DNA from: Verrucomicrobiaceae bacterium
GTDB taxonomy: Bacteria > Verrucomicrobiota > Verrucomicrobiia > Verrucomicrobiales > Verrucomicrobiaceae
Assembly (NCBI GenBank): GCA_019694165.1
Contig: JAIBCL010000006.1
Location: 1 to 64,000, forward strand
Direction: 5' to 3'
DNA length: 64,000 bases
Positions 45,900 through 54,154 of the stretch are shown in pieces. The notes below the pieces were generated by a model that was not told the origin of the DNA, made no database searches, and saw only the letters and a program-made list of their open reading frames with translations. The translations under genes were made by a program, and so were the position numbers. The first letter of the stretch is position 1. Each line of letters begins with the position of its first letter.

Positions 45900-46613
45900 T
45901 CAGTTCGGCCGCTGTCCGCTGATGCGCAGGACGATGGGCATGGGCATGTTCGAGGGCGGTGCTTCGCGGAGCTGGAGGCCGGTGAGCACCTCGCCGTTCA
46001 GCGCGGCGTTCACGTCGGCCTCGCCGCCGCCGCCGGAGATCGAGGCGCGCGTGATGCGGCCCGTGGCGTCCACCCAAATGCGCACCGTGCGCTGACCGGT
46101 GGCGAACTTCGTTTTGCCATGGCGGCGCACGGCATCGGCGATGCTGCTCTGCACCTGGCCGGCATACCAGCCAAAGGCACTGCCCTTCTTGCGGCCGGTG
46201 CCATTGCCACTGCCGCCAACCATGCCATTGCCGCTGCCGCTCAGTCCAAAACCATCGCCAGCGCCGTCGCCCTTGATCGCAGTGCCGAGCGCGGGCGGCG
46301 GATCGTCCTTTGCGGGCTCAGGCTTCTGCTCGGGCTCCTCGACCTTCGGCTGCTCGATCATTTCCTCCTTCTTCTGTTCCTCGGGCTCCGGCGGTTTGGG
46401 CTTCGGCGGTGGAGGTGGTGGAGGCGGCTTCGGCAAAGGCGGAAGCGGCGCGATGAAGATCATCTTCTCAGGCTTCGGCGGTGGTGGTGCTTCGTCTTTC
46501 GGCTTCACCTGCACAAAGGCGAAGGCCACTCCGCCTCCTAGCATGGTGATGCAGGCCGGCAGCAACCAGCGGTGGCGCTGCCAGATGGATTCTTCTTCGT
46601 CGTCCCAGTTCAT
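45900..46613 (-). CDS. TonB-like energy transducer
   Basis: The 237-residue protein has a short cytoplasmic N-terminus and one membrane helix (WLLPACITMLGGGVAFAFVQV, about 16-36). A long Pro/Lys/Glu periplasmic linker (about 40-105) is followed by a Gly-rich hinge and a C-terminal TonB-like domain (GKTKFATGQRTVRIWVDATGRITRA). TonB transmits ExbBD-harnessed proton-motive force to outer-membrane proteins. No TonB-dependent receptor is encoded here, leaving the porin, the TpsB barrel or remote receptors as possible partners. It sits between exbD and the porin. Confidence 0.8.
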   Translation of the reverse strand: MNWDDEEESIWQRHRWLLPACITMLGGGVAFAFVQVKPKDEAPPPPKPEKMIFIAPLPPLPKPPPPPPPPKPKPPEPEEQKKEEMIEQPKVEEPEQKPEPAKDDPPPALGTAIKGDGAGDGFGLSGSGNGMVGGSGNGTGRKKGSAFGWYAGQVQSSIADAVRRHGKTKFATGQRTVRIWVDATGRITRASISGGGGEADVNAALNGEVLTGLQLREAPPSNMPMPIVLRISGQRPN

Positions 46614-46650
46614 AAGCGTGTGCGTGTGGGTTTGCGGTTGCGATTCGTGA

Positions 46651-47055
46651 TCATTTGTCCCGCGCCTTCGTGGCGAGGCCGATCTGCGTGATGCTGAGTC
46701 CGCCGAGGACGTTCAGCACATCCATGATGGTCTGGTATTGCGTGCCGCTGTCGCCGCGCACGACGACAGGCAGCTCGGGCATGCTCGACTTCAGTGCGGC
46801 GAGCTTTGACTCCAGCTCGGCGAGCGTGACGGGAATGGTGTTGAGGAAGATTTTCCCCTCGTTGTTGATCGTGATGGCCTGCGTCTTCGGCGCATCCATC
46901 TTCTGCGAGGCGGGCGCACCGCTCTTCGGCAGGTTCACCTTGATGCCCTGCACGCCGGCCGTCGTCATGATGATGAAGATCAGCAGGAGGACCAGATAGA
47001 GGTCCACCATCGGCGTGACGTTGATGTCGTCGTAGGACTTGGAGTCGGCCTGCAT
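46651..47055 (-). CDS. exbD: ExbD/TolR-family biopolymer transport protein
   Basis: The 134-residue protein has the usual ExbD layout: a short N-terminus, one membrane helix with a membrane-embedded Asp (INVTPMVDLYLVLLLIFIIMT, Asp18) and a periplasmic domain (TLAELESKLAALKSSMPELPVVVRGD). With the ExbB subunit it forms the proton-conducting stator complex. It begins six bases after the ExbB fusion stop and precedes tonB by 37 bases. Confidence 0.9.
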   Translation of the reverse strand: MQADSKSYDDINVTPMVDLYLVLLLIFIIMTTAGVQGIKVNLPKSGAPASQKMDAPKTQAITINNEGKIFLNTIPVTLAELESKLAALKSSMPELPVVVRGDSGTQYQTIMDVLNVLGGLSITQIGLATKARDK

Positions 47056-47061
47056 GACGCG

Positions 47062-48978
47062 TCAGTCTTTCACCTCCGGATACCGCTCGGCCATGCGAGC
47101 GAGGAACTCGTCGATGAACGTCTCCATGTCGTTCACCGCCTGCTTGATGCGCGAGCTGAGATAGCTGTAGGCAAACAGCGCCGGAATGGCGACAGCCAGA
47201 CCTGCGACAGTGGCGAGCAGTGCGCCCGCGATGCCCGGCGCGATGGAGTTCACCTCGACCTCGCCCGTCTTCGCGATGACGGCAAAGGTGATCATCACGC
47301 CGATCACCGTGCCGAGCAGTCCGAGATACGGACCACCGGCGATGCCGATGGTGAGGAACACGAGCTTGCTGTTGAGCTTCTCAACTTCGCGCACGAGACC
47401 GGTGTGCAGCGTGGCCTTGATCGCGGCGATGGAGCGGCTGGAGAGTCCCTTCACGGTCTTCGGCGCGCCTTTGAGCGACACCTGACTGACGCTCTGCAAT
47501 CGATTGCGGATTTCATCCGAGCCGATGTGGTAGATGTGATACAGCGGCGAGTGCCGCATCTGCCGGTGCGCCTTCGGACTCGCGGTGCCGCCGAGCGTTT
47601 TGACGGTTTCCTCGTCGGTGTGGTCGATCGCCGTGATGTCCGCCGTCACCTTCTGCCAGCGCGCGAGGAACACCTTCGTCGCCTTGCTGATCTTGTTCAG
47701 ATAAAGCAGCTTTCCGAGCGCAACGAACCCGCCGATGAGTGCGAGGATGGTGCAGGCGTAGATGACGATCCAGCCGTCGAGCGTGAGGCTCTTCGAGATG
47801 TCCTTGATGAGCGACAGATGCTTCGCCAGCTCGTCCTCATGCGCGGCGCCGCCCGAGGCTTCATCCGCGCCGACGATCATGAGCTTCTGCGCATCGGAAC
47901 TCGATCCCTGGTTCACCGTGGCAAACCGCAGCCAGCCGACACTACGGGCCACGCGGGAGATTTGCAGCTCGTCGAGTTCGCCCACGAATGCCGTCGCATT
48001 CGCCGGTCCGCCTTCGCCATCTTTTCCAATCGTCGCCGCACCTTTGAACGCGGGCAGCGCGGCGTTGAGCGTGCCGTATTGCTTGCCGTCGAGATAAACG
48101 GTGAGTGTCGCATCGCTCGCGACGACGGCGAGATGACGCCACGCATTCGCCGCGAGTGCTTCGCCGGTCGATGAACGCGCCTTGTTCACCTCGACAAAGG
48201 GAACGCCGTTGTCGAGACCGATCACAAAACCGCTGCCGCCTTCGCGACGCGAGAAGATCGTCGCGTTCGCAGCGAGCGCCGTCGGCTTGATCCATGCGGA
48301 CCACGTCAGCGCACCGCCAGCAGCCCACTCAAGCGACGGCGCGGCAGGAACCGTGATCGCTGCCTGTCCGAGCAAACGCAGACCGCCTGACACAAGCGAG
48401 CCCGCAGCTGGCGGCGGCACGCCTTCGATCTTCAATCCGCTCGCCGACGAGTCGGTCGAGGCATTCACCGCATCGGCAAAATGGAAGACTGCCGTGGTGT
48501 CGGCATCATACGTTTCCTTCGCGGGCGATGCGGGCGTCGCATCGATCGTGTTGCCGTAATAGAGCCACACTGTCGTCGCGGCCGACGGTTTGATCTCCGG
48601 CACCTGCACCCACACGTAGGCTTCATTGAGCAGCGTGTCCCACTTCTCGATGTGATGCTTCAGCACCGTCTTGCCGTCCTCGGCCACGAAGCGCAGATCG
48701 CTGCCGTCTTCCTTCGCGGAGAAGAACCCGAAGTTCCCATCATGCAGCCGCACGAGCACGGCTGACTTGCCGATCGCGTCGGTGATCGTCACGCCTTTGT
48801 CGCTCGTGTCGATCGTGAGCTTCTTGCGCGTCGGCCACTTCGCATCCCACCACGGCGCGTGTTCCTTTCCTTTCTCGGCCGCTTCGCCGTGCAAGGAAGA
48901 CGCGCTCATCAGCGCGCTGAGCGCGAGGCCGGTGAGCAACGCTCGGGAAAGAAGTATCTGGACGTTTTTCAGGATCAT
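47062..48978 (-). CDS. ExbB/TolQ proton channel fused to DUF2341 and LamG-like domains
   Basis: The 638-residue protein has a signal peptide (residues 1-34). A DUF2341-like region follows (about 43-135, WWDAKWPTRKKLTIDT ... TVWLYYGN), then a LamG/concanavalin-like domain (about 150-345, AAGGALTWSAWIKPTALA, WRHLAVVASDATLTVYLDGKQYG). Only then comes the ExbB part: one helix (WIVIYACTILALIGGFVALG, about 405-425) and two pore helices (LVFLTIGIAGGPYLGLLGT and GIAGALLATVAGLAVAIPALF). The sugar-binding-like head would be periplasmic. DUF2341-ExbB fusions exist in other bacteria. It is coupled to exbD and follows the tpsB gene. Confidence 0.85.
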   Translation of the reverse strand: MILKNVQILLSRALLTGLALSALMSASSLHGEAAEKGKEHAPWWDAKWPTRKKLTIDTSDKGVTITDAIGKSAVLVRLHDGNFGFFSAKEDGSDLRFVAEDGKTVLKHHIEKWDTLLNEAYVWVQVPEIKPSAATTVWLYYGNTIDATPASPAKETYDADTTAVFHFADAVNASTDSSASGLKIEGVPPPAAGSLVSGGLRLLGQAAITVPAAPSLEWAAGGALTWSAWIKPTALAANATIFSRREGGSGFVIGLDNGVPFVEVNKARSSTGEALAANAWRHLAVVASDATLTVYLDGKQYGTLNAALPAFKGAATIGKDGEGGPANATAFVGELDELQISRVARSVGWLRFATVNQGSSSDAQKLMIVGADEASGGAAHEDELAKHLSLIKDISKSLTLDGWIVIYACTILALIGGFVALGKLLYLNKISKATKVFLARWQKVTADITAIDHTDEETVKTLGGTASPKAHRQMRHSPLYHIYHIGSDEIRNRLQSVSQVSLKGAPKTVKGLSSRSIAAIKATLHTGLVREVEKLNSKLVFLTIGIAGGPYLGLLGTVIGVMITFAVIAKTGEVEVNSIAPGIAGALLATVAGLAVAIPALFAYSYLSSRIKQAVNDMETFIDEFLARMAERYPEVKD

Positions 48979-48996
48979 GGAGTCAGGTCAGAGGAG

Positions 48997-50682
48997 TCAA
49001 AATTCAGCCCACGCGCGGAAGGAGATGAAGGCGTCGTCGGCCAGCGTGTTGCCCGCGCTGATCAGCGGGAAGCTCAGGTCGATGGAGCCATTGAGATGAC
49101 CGAAGAGCTTCATGCGGCTGCCCACGCCCCAGCTCGCCAGATCGTGCTGCTCCACTTCATCCGGCAGCGGATCATTGATGCCCAGCCGCCCGCCTTCGAG
49201 GAAGGCATACACGCGCCATTCATGCGGCGAGCTTTCTTCATCAGCGGCGGCGTCATCGCTCTTCGCCTTCTTTTTGCGGAACAACTCGAAGATGTCGGGA
49301 CTGCGCAGCTCGACGGTGCCGAAGATCGCATTGTCACCGAGGGTTTCGGATTCGAGGTAGCCGCGCGCTGTGGCGAGACCGCCGCCGGCAAATTGCTCGC
49401 TGTTGATCAGCGGATCGCTGCTGATCTGTCCCTGCGCCTTCACATAAGCCTGGAACCCGCCGGGCAGGTCGTGCGTGTGCGAGGCATCGCCGCGCAGATA
49501 AAGATAACTGCCGCTCGAGTTGTAACGCTTGTTGTCAAACTCCACCGGCTCGCTGCCCATGCCGCGCACGTGCCAGTTCGCCGAGAGGTTCAGCTCCGTG
49601 AAGCTGTGCTTCCCGCTCCACGTCGCTCCATATGCCAGCGTGAACGGCCAGTACTCGATCGGCGTTGAGAACGCCTGGCCATCGACGACGACATCTTCGT
49701 CGAAGTGTTTGTAATCGACGCCAAAGCTCAGCGAGTGGAAGAACTTGTTCCTTCCCGGCAGCGTGATCATCGCGCGAATGCCCGCCACCTCACCGCGACC
49801 CGCCACCGCCGCACCGCCGAGCGTGGACACATTGCTGTCCTGCTTCGTGCCCTGCAAAATGAAGCTCAACCGCTGCCACGCCGGCGCGCGGAACACGTAG
49901 TAGCCCGAGTAGATCAGCGCATCCTCCGTGCGCTCCGGCGCGACCTGCATCGAAAAGCCCGCCGAGTGGCCGAGCTGCCAGAGATTGTTGTAGCTGATCG
50001 AGCCATTGAGCCGCAGCGGCGTCGTGTTCGGGCTGTAGCGGTTGTTGACCTCGATGCTCCCGTGCAGCGGGAACTTGTCTTTGACGTTCAGATCGATGTC
50101 CACCGTCCCCGGCTCGATCCCCGGCACCAGCGACGGCGTCACACGACGGTCGCCGAGCTGATTGAGCGCAATGATGTCGCGCGTCACGTCATTGAAGTTC
50201 GGCACCACGCCCGGCGCCAGCGACGGCGCGCGACGCTTGATTTCACTCGGCAAAAACCAACGCGCACCGTTCACACGAAGACGGCCCACCTTGTTTTCGA
50301 TGACGTTCATCACGATTACCCCGCGCCTCGGCCGCTGCTGCGGCACTTCGACAGTCACCGTCTGAAAACCCTTGTCCCGATACGCCTTTTCCAAAGCCGC
50401 ACGCGCCCCCTCCACATCCTCCGTCGTCCGCATCGGCCCCAAAAACGGATACACCGCCCGCTCCACCTCGATCGGAGCCAACACCTTCGACCCCGTCACC
50501 CGATACTCGCGGATGTACATCGTCGGCTGTGGCACGGCCGACGTTTCTCCGCTCTGCTCTTTGCTCTTCGGCGGCTCACTTGAAGACTCCTCCGCAGCCG
50601 ACGCAATCCACGTCACTCCTGCCAAGAGCACGAAGACCCATCGAAGCAAAAGCAGAGGTCGAAGTGCAGGAGTGAGTCGCAT
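48997..50682 (-). CDS. Two-partner secretion transporter (TpsB; ShlB/FhaC/HecB family)
   Basis: The 561-residue product has a signal peptide (to about residue 29). Two POTRA-like segments follow: about 55-120 (MYIREYRVTGSKVLAPIEVERAV ... GFQTVTVEVPQ) and about 125-200 (GRLRVNGARWFLPSEIKRRAP). A 16-strand-type barrel ends in Phe (FISFRAWAEF), with GGGLATARGYLESE as the conserved lid motif. It is Omp85-superfamily and exports the giant exoprotein encoded at the far end of the same operon. It is the first gene of the operon, with its promoter in the 250-base gap downstream of ardC. Confidence 0.9.
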   Translation of the reverse strand: MRLTPALRPLLLLRWVFVLLAGVTWIASAAEESSSEPPKSKEQSGETSAVPQPTMYIREYRVTGSKVLAPIEVERAVYPFLGPMRTTEDVEGARAALEKAYRDKGFQTVTVEVPQQRPRRGVIVMNVIENKVGRLRVNGARWFLPSEIKRRAPSLAPGVVPNFNDVTRDIIALNQLGDRRVTPSLVPGIEPGTVDIDLNVKDKFPLHGSIEVNNRYSPNTTPLRLNGSISYNNLWQLGHSAGFSMQVAPERTEDALIYSGYYVFRAPAWQRLSFILQGTKQDSNVSTLGGAAVAGRGEVAGIRAMITLPGRNKFFHSLSFGVDYKHFDEDVVVDGQAFSTPIEYWPFTLAYGATWSGKHSFTELNLSANWHVRGMGSEPVEFDNKRYNSSGSYLYLRGDASHTHDLPGGFQAYVKAQGQISSDPLINSEQFAGGGLATARGYLESETLGDNAIFGTVELRSPDIFELFRKKKAKSDDAAADEESSPHEWRVYAFLEGGRLGINDPLPDEVEQHDLASWGVGSRMKLFGHLNGSIDLSFPLISAGNTLADDAFISFRAWAEF

Positions 50683-50779
50683 TTGAGACGCGTTTGGAAA
50701 TGGGACGACCTATCTCGCGAATCCCAACTCCACCTCAATCCGACGCGTGCGACGATCATGTCACGAGGCGACAGGAACC

Positions 50780-50795
50780 GTTACAAAGATGTCAC
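50780..50795 (+). promoter_or_regulatory. Pho-box-like direct repeat upstream of the TPS operon
   Basis: GTTAC (50780) and GTCAC (50791) are 11 bases apart, about 100 bases upstream of the TpsB start. The site is orientated away from the operon, which weakens the case. Confidence 0.25.
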
Positions 50796-50900
50796 AGGCC
50801 GTCCAAGAACCTGCAAAGGCCCGCACCACCGCTGCCAAGACGCTGTTCCCAACGGCGTTGAATCAGTCATTGGAGCCGCGATGAAGGGCGATGTGAAGAG

Positions 50901-50928
50901 AAAAACCTCCCGCGCAAAACGGGAGGTT
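50901..50928 (-). terminator. Rho-independent terminator of ardC
   Basis: Arms AACCTCCCG (50904-50912) and CGGGAGGTT (50920-50928) form a perfect 9-pair stem with a 7-base loop, and the minus-strand transcript continues in a run of T. It lies seven bases after the ardC stop and separates the mobile region from the TPS operon. Confidence 0.85.
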
Positions 50929-50934
50929 GGGTTT

Positions 50935-51924
50935 TCAAGGCTTTGCTTCATCAATGGTCGGCGGCTTGATGCCGAGCACGCAATCGGCGGCTTTCGCGGC
51001 TTGGCTCGCGGCGATGACGATCCATCGCTTGTGGTCGGGTTCGCGGAGAACATCAAGCCAGCTCTGAATGTAGGCGGCGGCGTTCAGGTGATCGTCCTGC
51101 ACGATGTCGGCTTCGAGGCCGAGGTAGGCGGCTCCCATCTCGGCGACCAGCTCTTCTTGCGAGTACACTTTGCCGCCGAAGCCATCGTGCTCGACGAGCG
51201 TCTTGCGGTTGAGCCGCGACTCGTGGCCGGTGGCGTGGACCAGCTCGTGGAAGAGCGTGAGGTGGTAGTCCTCAATGCTCGCGAACGAGTTCTCGGGAGG
51301 CACGAACACGGTGTCGGTGGACGGCTTGTAGGCCGCCATATCGCGCTGCCCCTGCATGATGAGGGGCGGCTGCGGCATGTTCGCGACGATTTGCTCGGCG
51401 ACCTCGACGCTCTTCGATTTGGGCATCGGCGCTGCCGAGGCGATTGGTGGGAACTCGATGCCCTCGGTCTGGGCGGCGTTGAAGACGATGTATTCCTTGA
51501 GGTAGAACCTCGACTTCCGCCTGCCGTTGGCGGCCTGGCTGTCGGTGTCGTCTTGCTTCGGGGTGAACTGGCCCCAGTTGACGACCGTGCTTCCCCGCTC
51601 GCCCTTGCGGACGCTGCCGCCGAGCGCTTTCACCTGCTGGAACGTGAGCCAGAACGGCGAGGCGAACTTGCGCAGACCGAGCAGGAGCAGGTTCACGCCC
51701 CGGTATGGCTTGCCCGTGTGGAAGTTGCGCGGCTTCCCCACCTCGCGGCTCCACGGGCGTCGCCACGGTACGACGCCTTCTTCGAGATGGCGGAGGATGG
51801 TGTCGGTGACGAATTGATAGGGATCTCTGCGGTCCGCGCGGTCGTTCGGCGGCGCGGCATTTTCGGTGACGGGCGCGACGACATCAGTCGCCGCTTTCTT
51901 CTTGGGTTTGGATTTCGTTGGCAT
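50935..51924 (-). CDS. ardC: ArdC-like antirestriction protein
   Basis: The 329-residue protein starts at ATG 51924; the frame extends to 52002 but that part precedes the conserved start. The N-terminal DUF1738/ArdC-N single-strand-DNA-binding domain spans about residues 35-155 (ILRHLEEGVVPWRRPW, NFHTGKPYRGVNLLLL, FWLTFQQVKALGGSVRKGE). The C-terminal zincin-type peptidase domain carries HELVH at 226-230 and a downstream Glu in QEELVAEMGAAYL. ArdC proteins protect incoming plasmid DNA from restriction. This places the left boundary of the mobile region here. It has its own terminator. Confidence 0.85.
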   Translation of the reverse strand: MPTKSKPKKKAATDVVAPVTENAAPPNDRADRRDPYQFVTDTILRHLEEGVVPWRRPWSREVGKPRNFHTGKPYRGVNLLLLGLRKFASPFWLTFQQVKALGGSVRKGERGSTVVNWGQFTPKQDDTDSQAANGRRKSRFYLKEYIVFNAAQTEGIEFPPIASAAPMPKSKSVEVAEQIVANMPQPPLIMQGQRDMAAYKPSTDTVFVPPENSFASIEDYHLTLFHELVHATGHESRLNRKTLVEHDGFGGKVYSQEELVAEMGAAYLGLEADIVQDDHLNAAAYIQSWLDVLREPDHKRWIVIAASQAAKAADCVLGIKPPTIDEAKP

Positions 51925-51995
51925 GACGAATTCTGTGTTTGGTTTTTGATGAGCGAGTGAAGCCAGCCTCGTTTGCGAGACGGGCTTCATGCCGT

Positions 51996-52535
51996 TCACC
52001 AACCCTCCCCTTCGCAGCGCCTCTCTTCGTTGCGCCTCAGTGCCGAGCGCACCGGCCGCATCCCGAACTGTGGACGGCCTGTGGATTGGCTGGGGAAAAG
52101 TCCGGAATTCTGATTCGAATTCCTGTTCTCATTCCCATTCAAGTCCGAAACCCTTTCAAAGGCTTTCCGCGCGGCGGCGACGGTGACCGGCAGCCGCTCA
52201 ATCAGTTCGCGCGGCGCGCGGTCGAGCGCCCGCGCGATGCCGATGCGCATGTTGGGGTTCGGCTTCTGGTGGCGCAGGAAGTTCACGATGCCGATCCAGC
52301 CGTTCTGCTGCACGATCTTCCCGTCGCGCTCGAACCGATCGAACGCAGCCGCGATCTCCTTTTGCGGCAGCCCCGTGTCCATCGCCGCGCGACGCGACGT
52401 GAGTTCATAGACGCCACCCGGCGTGGTCAAGGGATTGGTGAGAAGGTAGAGGAACAGCAGCTTCTCGCTCGGACTCAACCGGATGACGTAGGTATCGTCC
52501 CAGAAGCGGGTGTTCACATACCTGTTTTTGTCCAT
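51996..52535 (-). CDS. Phage/plasmid replication-type winged-helix protein
   Basis: The 179-residue product starts at ATG 52535 (MDKNRYVNTRFWDDTYVIRL). It has the profile of phage or plasmid replication proteins: SPSEKLLFLYLLTNPLTTPGGVYELT and LPQKEIAAAFDRFERDGKIV form a winged helix about residues 20-80. A helical extension and a low-complexity, Asn/Arg-rich tail follow (SDLNGNENRNSNQNSG). It is likely an origin-binding or replication-initiation accessory. It is 71 bases upstream of ardC on the same strand. Confidence 0.6.
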   Translation of the reverse strand: MDKNRYVNTRFWDDTYVIRLSPSEKLLFLYLLTNPLTTPGGVYELTSRRAAMDTGLPQKEIAAAFDRFERDGKIVQQNGWIGIVNFLRHQKPNPNMRIGIARALDRAPRELIERLPVTVAAARKAFERVSDLNGNENRNSNQNSGLFPSQSTGRPQFGMRPVRSALRRNEERRCEGEGW

Positions 52536-53191
52536 GTGCGTTGGTTGCTCATGCCCGCGCGTCCGATGCATCGCGGCGGCGGACCAGCCGGGGCGCGTGC
52601 GCCTGGGGCCAGCGCGCCGGAGCGCGTTGCTGCGCGGGCGGTTTGAATCAGAACTCGATGACTCGCGGTTCCGCTACCTCCTCACCCCTCGACGAGCGAT
52701 GGCACGAGCATCTGCGTGAATCCGCGAGCCTTGGGAAGAGCAGCCGCAGCAGCCGAATGAGGAAGCCACGTTTTTGTGGCCGCTGCGACCGCTCCAAGGC
52801 GACGGGCAGGCACTCGGTCTCGAATCGCTGGCGCATGGGCGAGGTGGTTAGTCTTGGTAATGCTCGACCTAAGTGCCCCCGGTTTGTGCCGGGAAGCCTG
52901 GCGGCGGTCTCTCCCCGTGTCTCTCAGTGCCGCCAGGCTTCCCGACGCAAAAGAACCGCCCCTTCGAGGAACGGCCCTTCTGCTTGCCTGGAGTGGTGCG
53001 CTTGACTTCCGGTAGTAAAGCTTTTGCGACACTACGCCCCTTTTTGAAGGGGCGCTCGTCGCGCCCGGAAGTCAGAGTCTTGTTCAGCAGCAGCGTCTCG
53101 CCCGAGGCGAAACCGGACCGTTCCTGTGAGGATGAAGGAGCCGGGGGCCATTATAGCCCCCGTCGCTCTCCCGTACAAGTCAGGTGCCTTG
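52536..53191. other. Non-coding region with nested hairpins next to the integrase
   Basis: No convincing gene was found in about 650 bases. It contains a 15-base perfect inverted repeat (52891-52905 / 52929-52943), partly overlapping a shorter alternative stem CCCGG-CCGGG (52878-52893). A nested structure follows (outer arms 53003-53012 / 53065-53074, inner 8-pair hairpin 53035-53054) and a 7-pair hairpin at 53142-53162. Such concentrations are typical of replication origins, oriT or recombination sites. Confidence 0.55.
52891..52943. repeat. 15-base perfect inverted repeat
   Basis: GGGAAGCCTGGCGGC and its exact complement are separated by 23 bases. An upstream stem overlaps its left arm, so the two structures are mutually exclusive. 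Confidence 0.7.
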
Positions 53192-54154
53192 TCACGCCGC
53201 CAGCGCCAATTCGGACTGCATCGCGAATTGCCTCCGCCCGTACTCCGAGAACTCCGGTCGGCTGAGCTTCGTGTAGTGCGCGATGGTGTGCGTGGTGCTG
53301 TGGCCGACGAGCTGCGCAATGATCGCGTCCGGCGTGCCCAGCTTCGCCTGCCGGTGAATGTAGGCGTGCCGGAACGAGTGCGGCGACAGGTGACGCTCGA
53401 GCCCGGCCAGCTTGCACGCGCGCTGGACGACGCGCTGCATCATCCGCGTGGTGAGCGACGACTCGCCATCGCCCCGCTTCGCGACGAACAACCAGTCGCT
53501 CTGCGCGCCCGAGTTGATCCGCTGCACGATCAGATTGTGAATCACATCATCCGTGTCCTGATTCCAGAACACGCGGCGACGCCGCACCGTCTTCTCCGTG
53601 CGAATCACGGCAGAGGCATCCTCCTCGATTTGCTCGATCTCCAGCGTGGCCAGTTCGCCCACGCGCATTCCTGTGTCGCGCAGCATCATCACGATGGCGA
53701 GATCGCGCAGGCTTCGCTCACCTTCTTTTCGCAGAGCCGCGACCATCCGGCGATATTCCTCCTCGCTGATCGCGAGGTGCGATTGCGAGATGGCCTTTGG
53801 CACCCGCGCGAGGTACAATGGCAGCCTCCGAAGCCTGCCCTGTTCATGCCAGAACCTCAGGTAGTTGTGGACGATGTTCAAAGCGAACTCCACGGACTTC
53901 GGAGCAAAGCGCCCGTCGAGGCTTCGTGCAAAGGCGGTCCAATCGCCAAGCGTCACGGCCTCGGGCGCTTTGTTGGTGGCGGCCTGAAAGCGACGCACCC
54001 AACGCGCATACATCCGCGCCGCCGGTGGCGCGTAGCTGCTTTTCCACTCCAGGTATTGACGGACCAGCGATTCGTTGTCCTCGCTCGGCGCGAAGACACT
54101 CTCTACCGGCACATACCGCGTCATGCGGTGCGGCCGGTTCTTCGTTCTCTCCAT
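53192..54154 (-). CDS. Tyrosine recombinase / phage-type integrase
   Basis: The 320-residue protein has a SAM-like N-terminal domain (residues about 25-110). The catalytic domain carries the full tyrosine-recombinase set: Arg164 in DTGMRVGEL, Lys188, HSFRH (His259-Arg262), His285 in GHST and Tyr294 in AHYTKLS. The start may be ATG 54124 instead, ten residues in. It catalyses site-specific strand exchange and is the likely integrase or resolvase of the surrounding element. Attachment sites could not be located with certainty. Confidence 0.9.
   Translation of the reverse strand: MERTKNRPHRMTRYVPVESVFAPSEDNESLVRQYLEWKSSYAPPAARMYARWVRRFQAATNKAPEAVTLGDWTAFARSLDGRFAPKSVEFALNIVHNYLRFWHEQGRLRRLPLYLARVPKAISQSHLAISEEEYRRMVAALRKEGERSLRDLAIVMMLRDTGMRVGELATLEIEQIEEDASAVIRTEKTVRRRRVFWNQDTDDVIHNLIVQRINSGAQSDWLFVAKRGDGESSLTTRMMQRVVQRACKLAGLERHLSPHSFRHAYIHRQAKLGTPDAIIAQLVGHSTTHTIAHYTKLSRPEFSEYGRRQFAMQSELALAA

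Noticed and set aside
46380-46500. Short repetitive block suggestive of a CRISPR or tandem repeat
   Set aside because: It is the Pro/Lys-rich linker of TonB in coding sequence, with irregular units and no spacer structure.
52682-53032. A 116-codon minus-strand frame near the integrase
   Set aside because: It runs through the inverted repeats 52891-52943 and has an Arg/Ala-rich random composition. Treated as non-coding structure.
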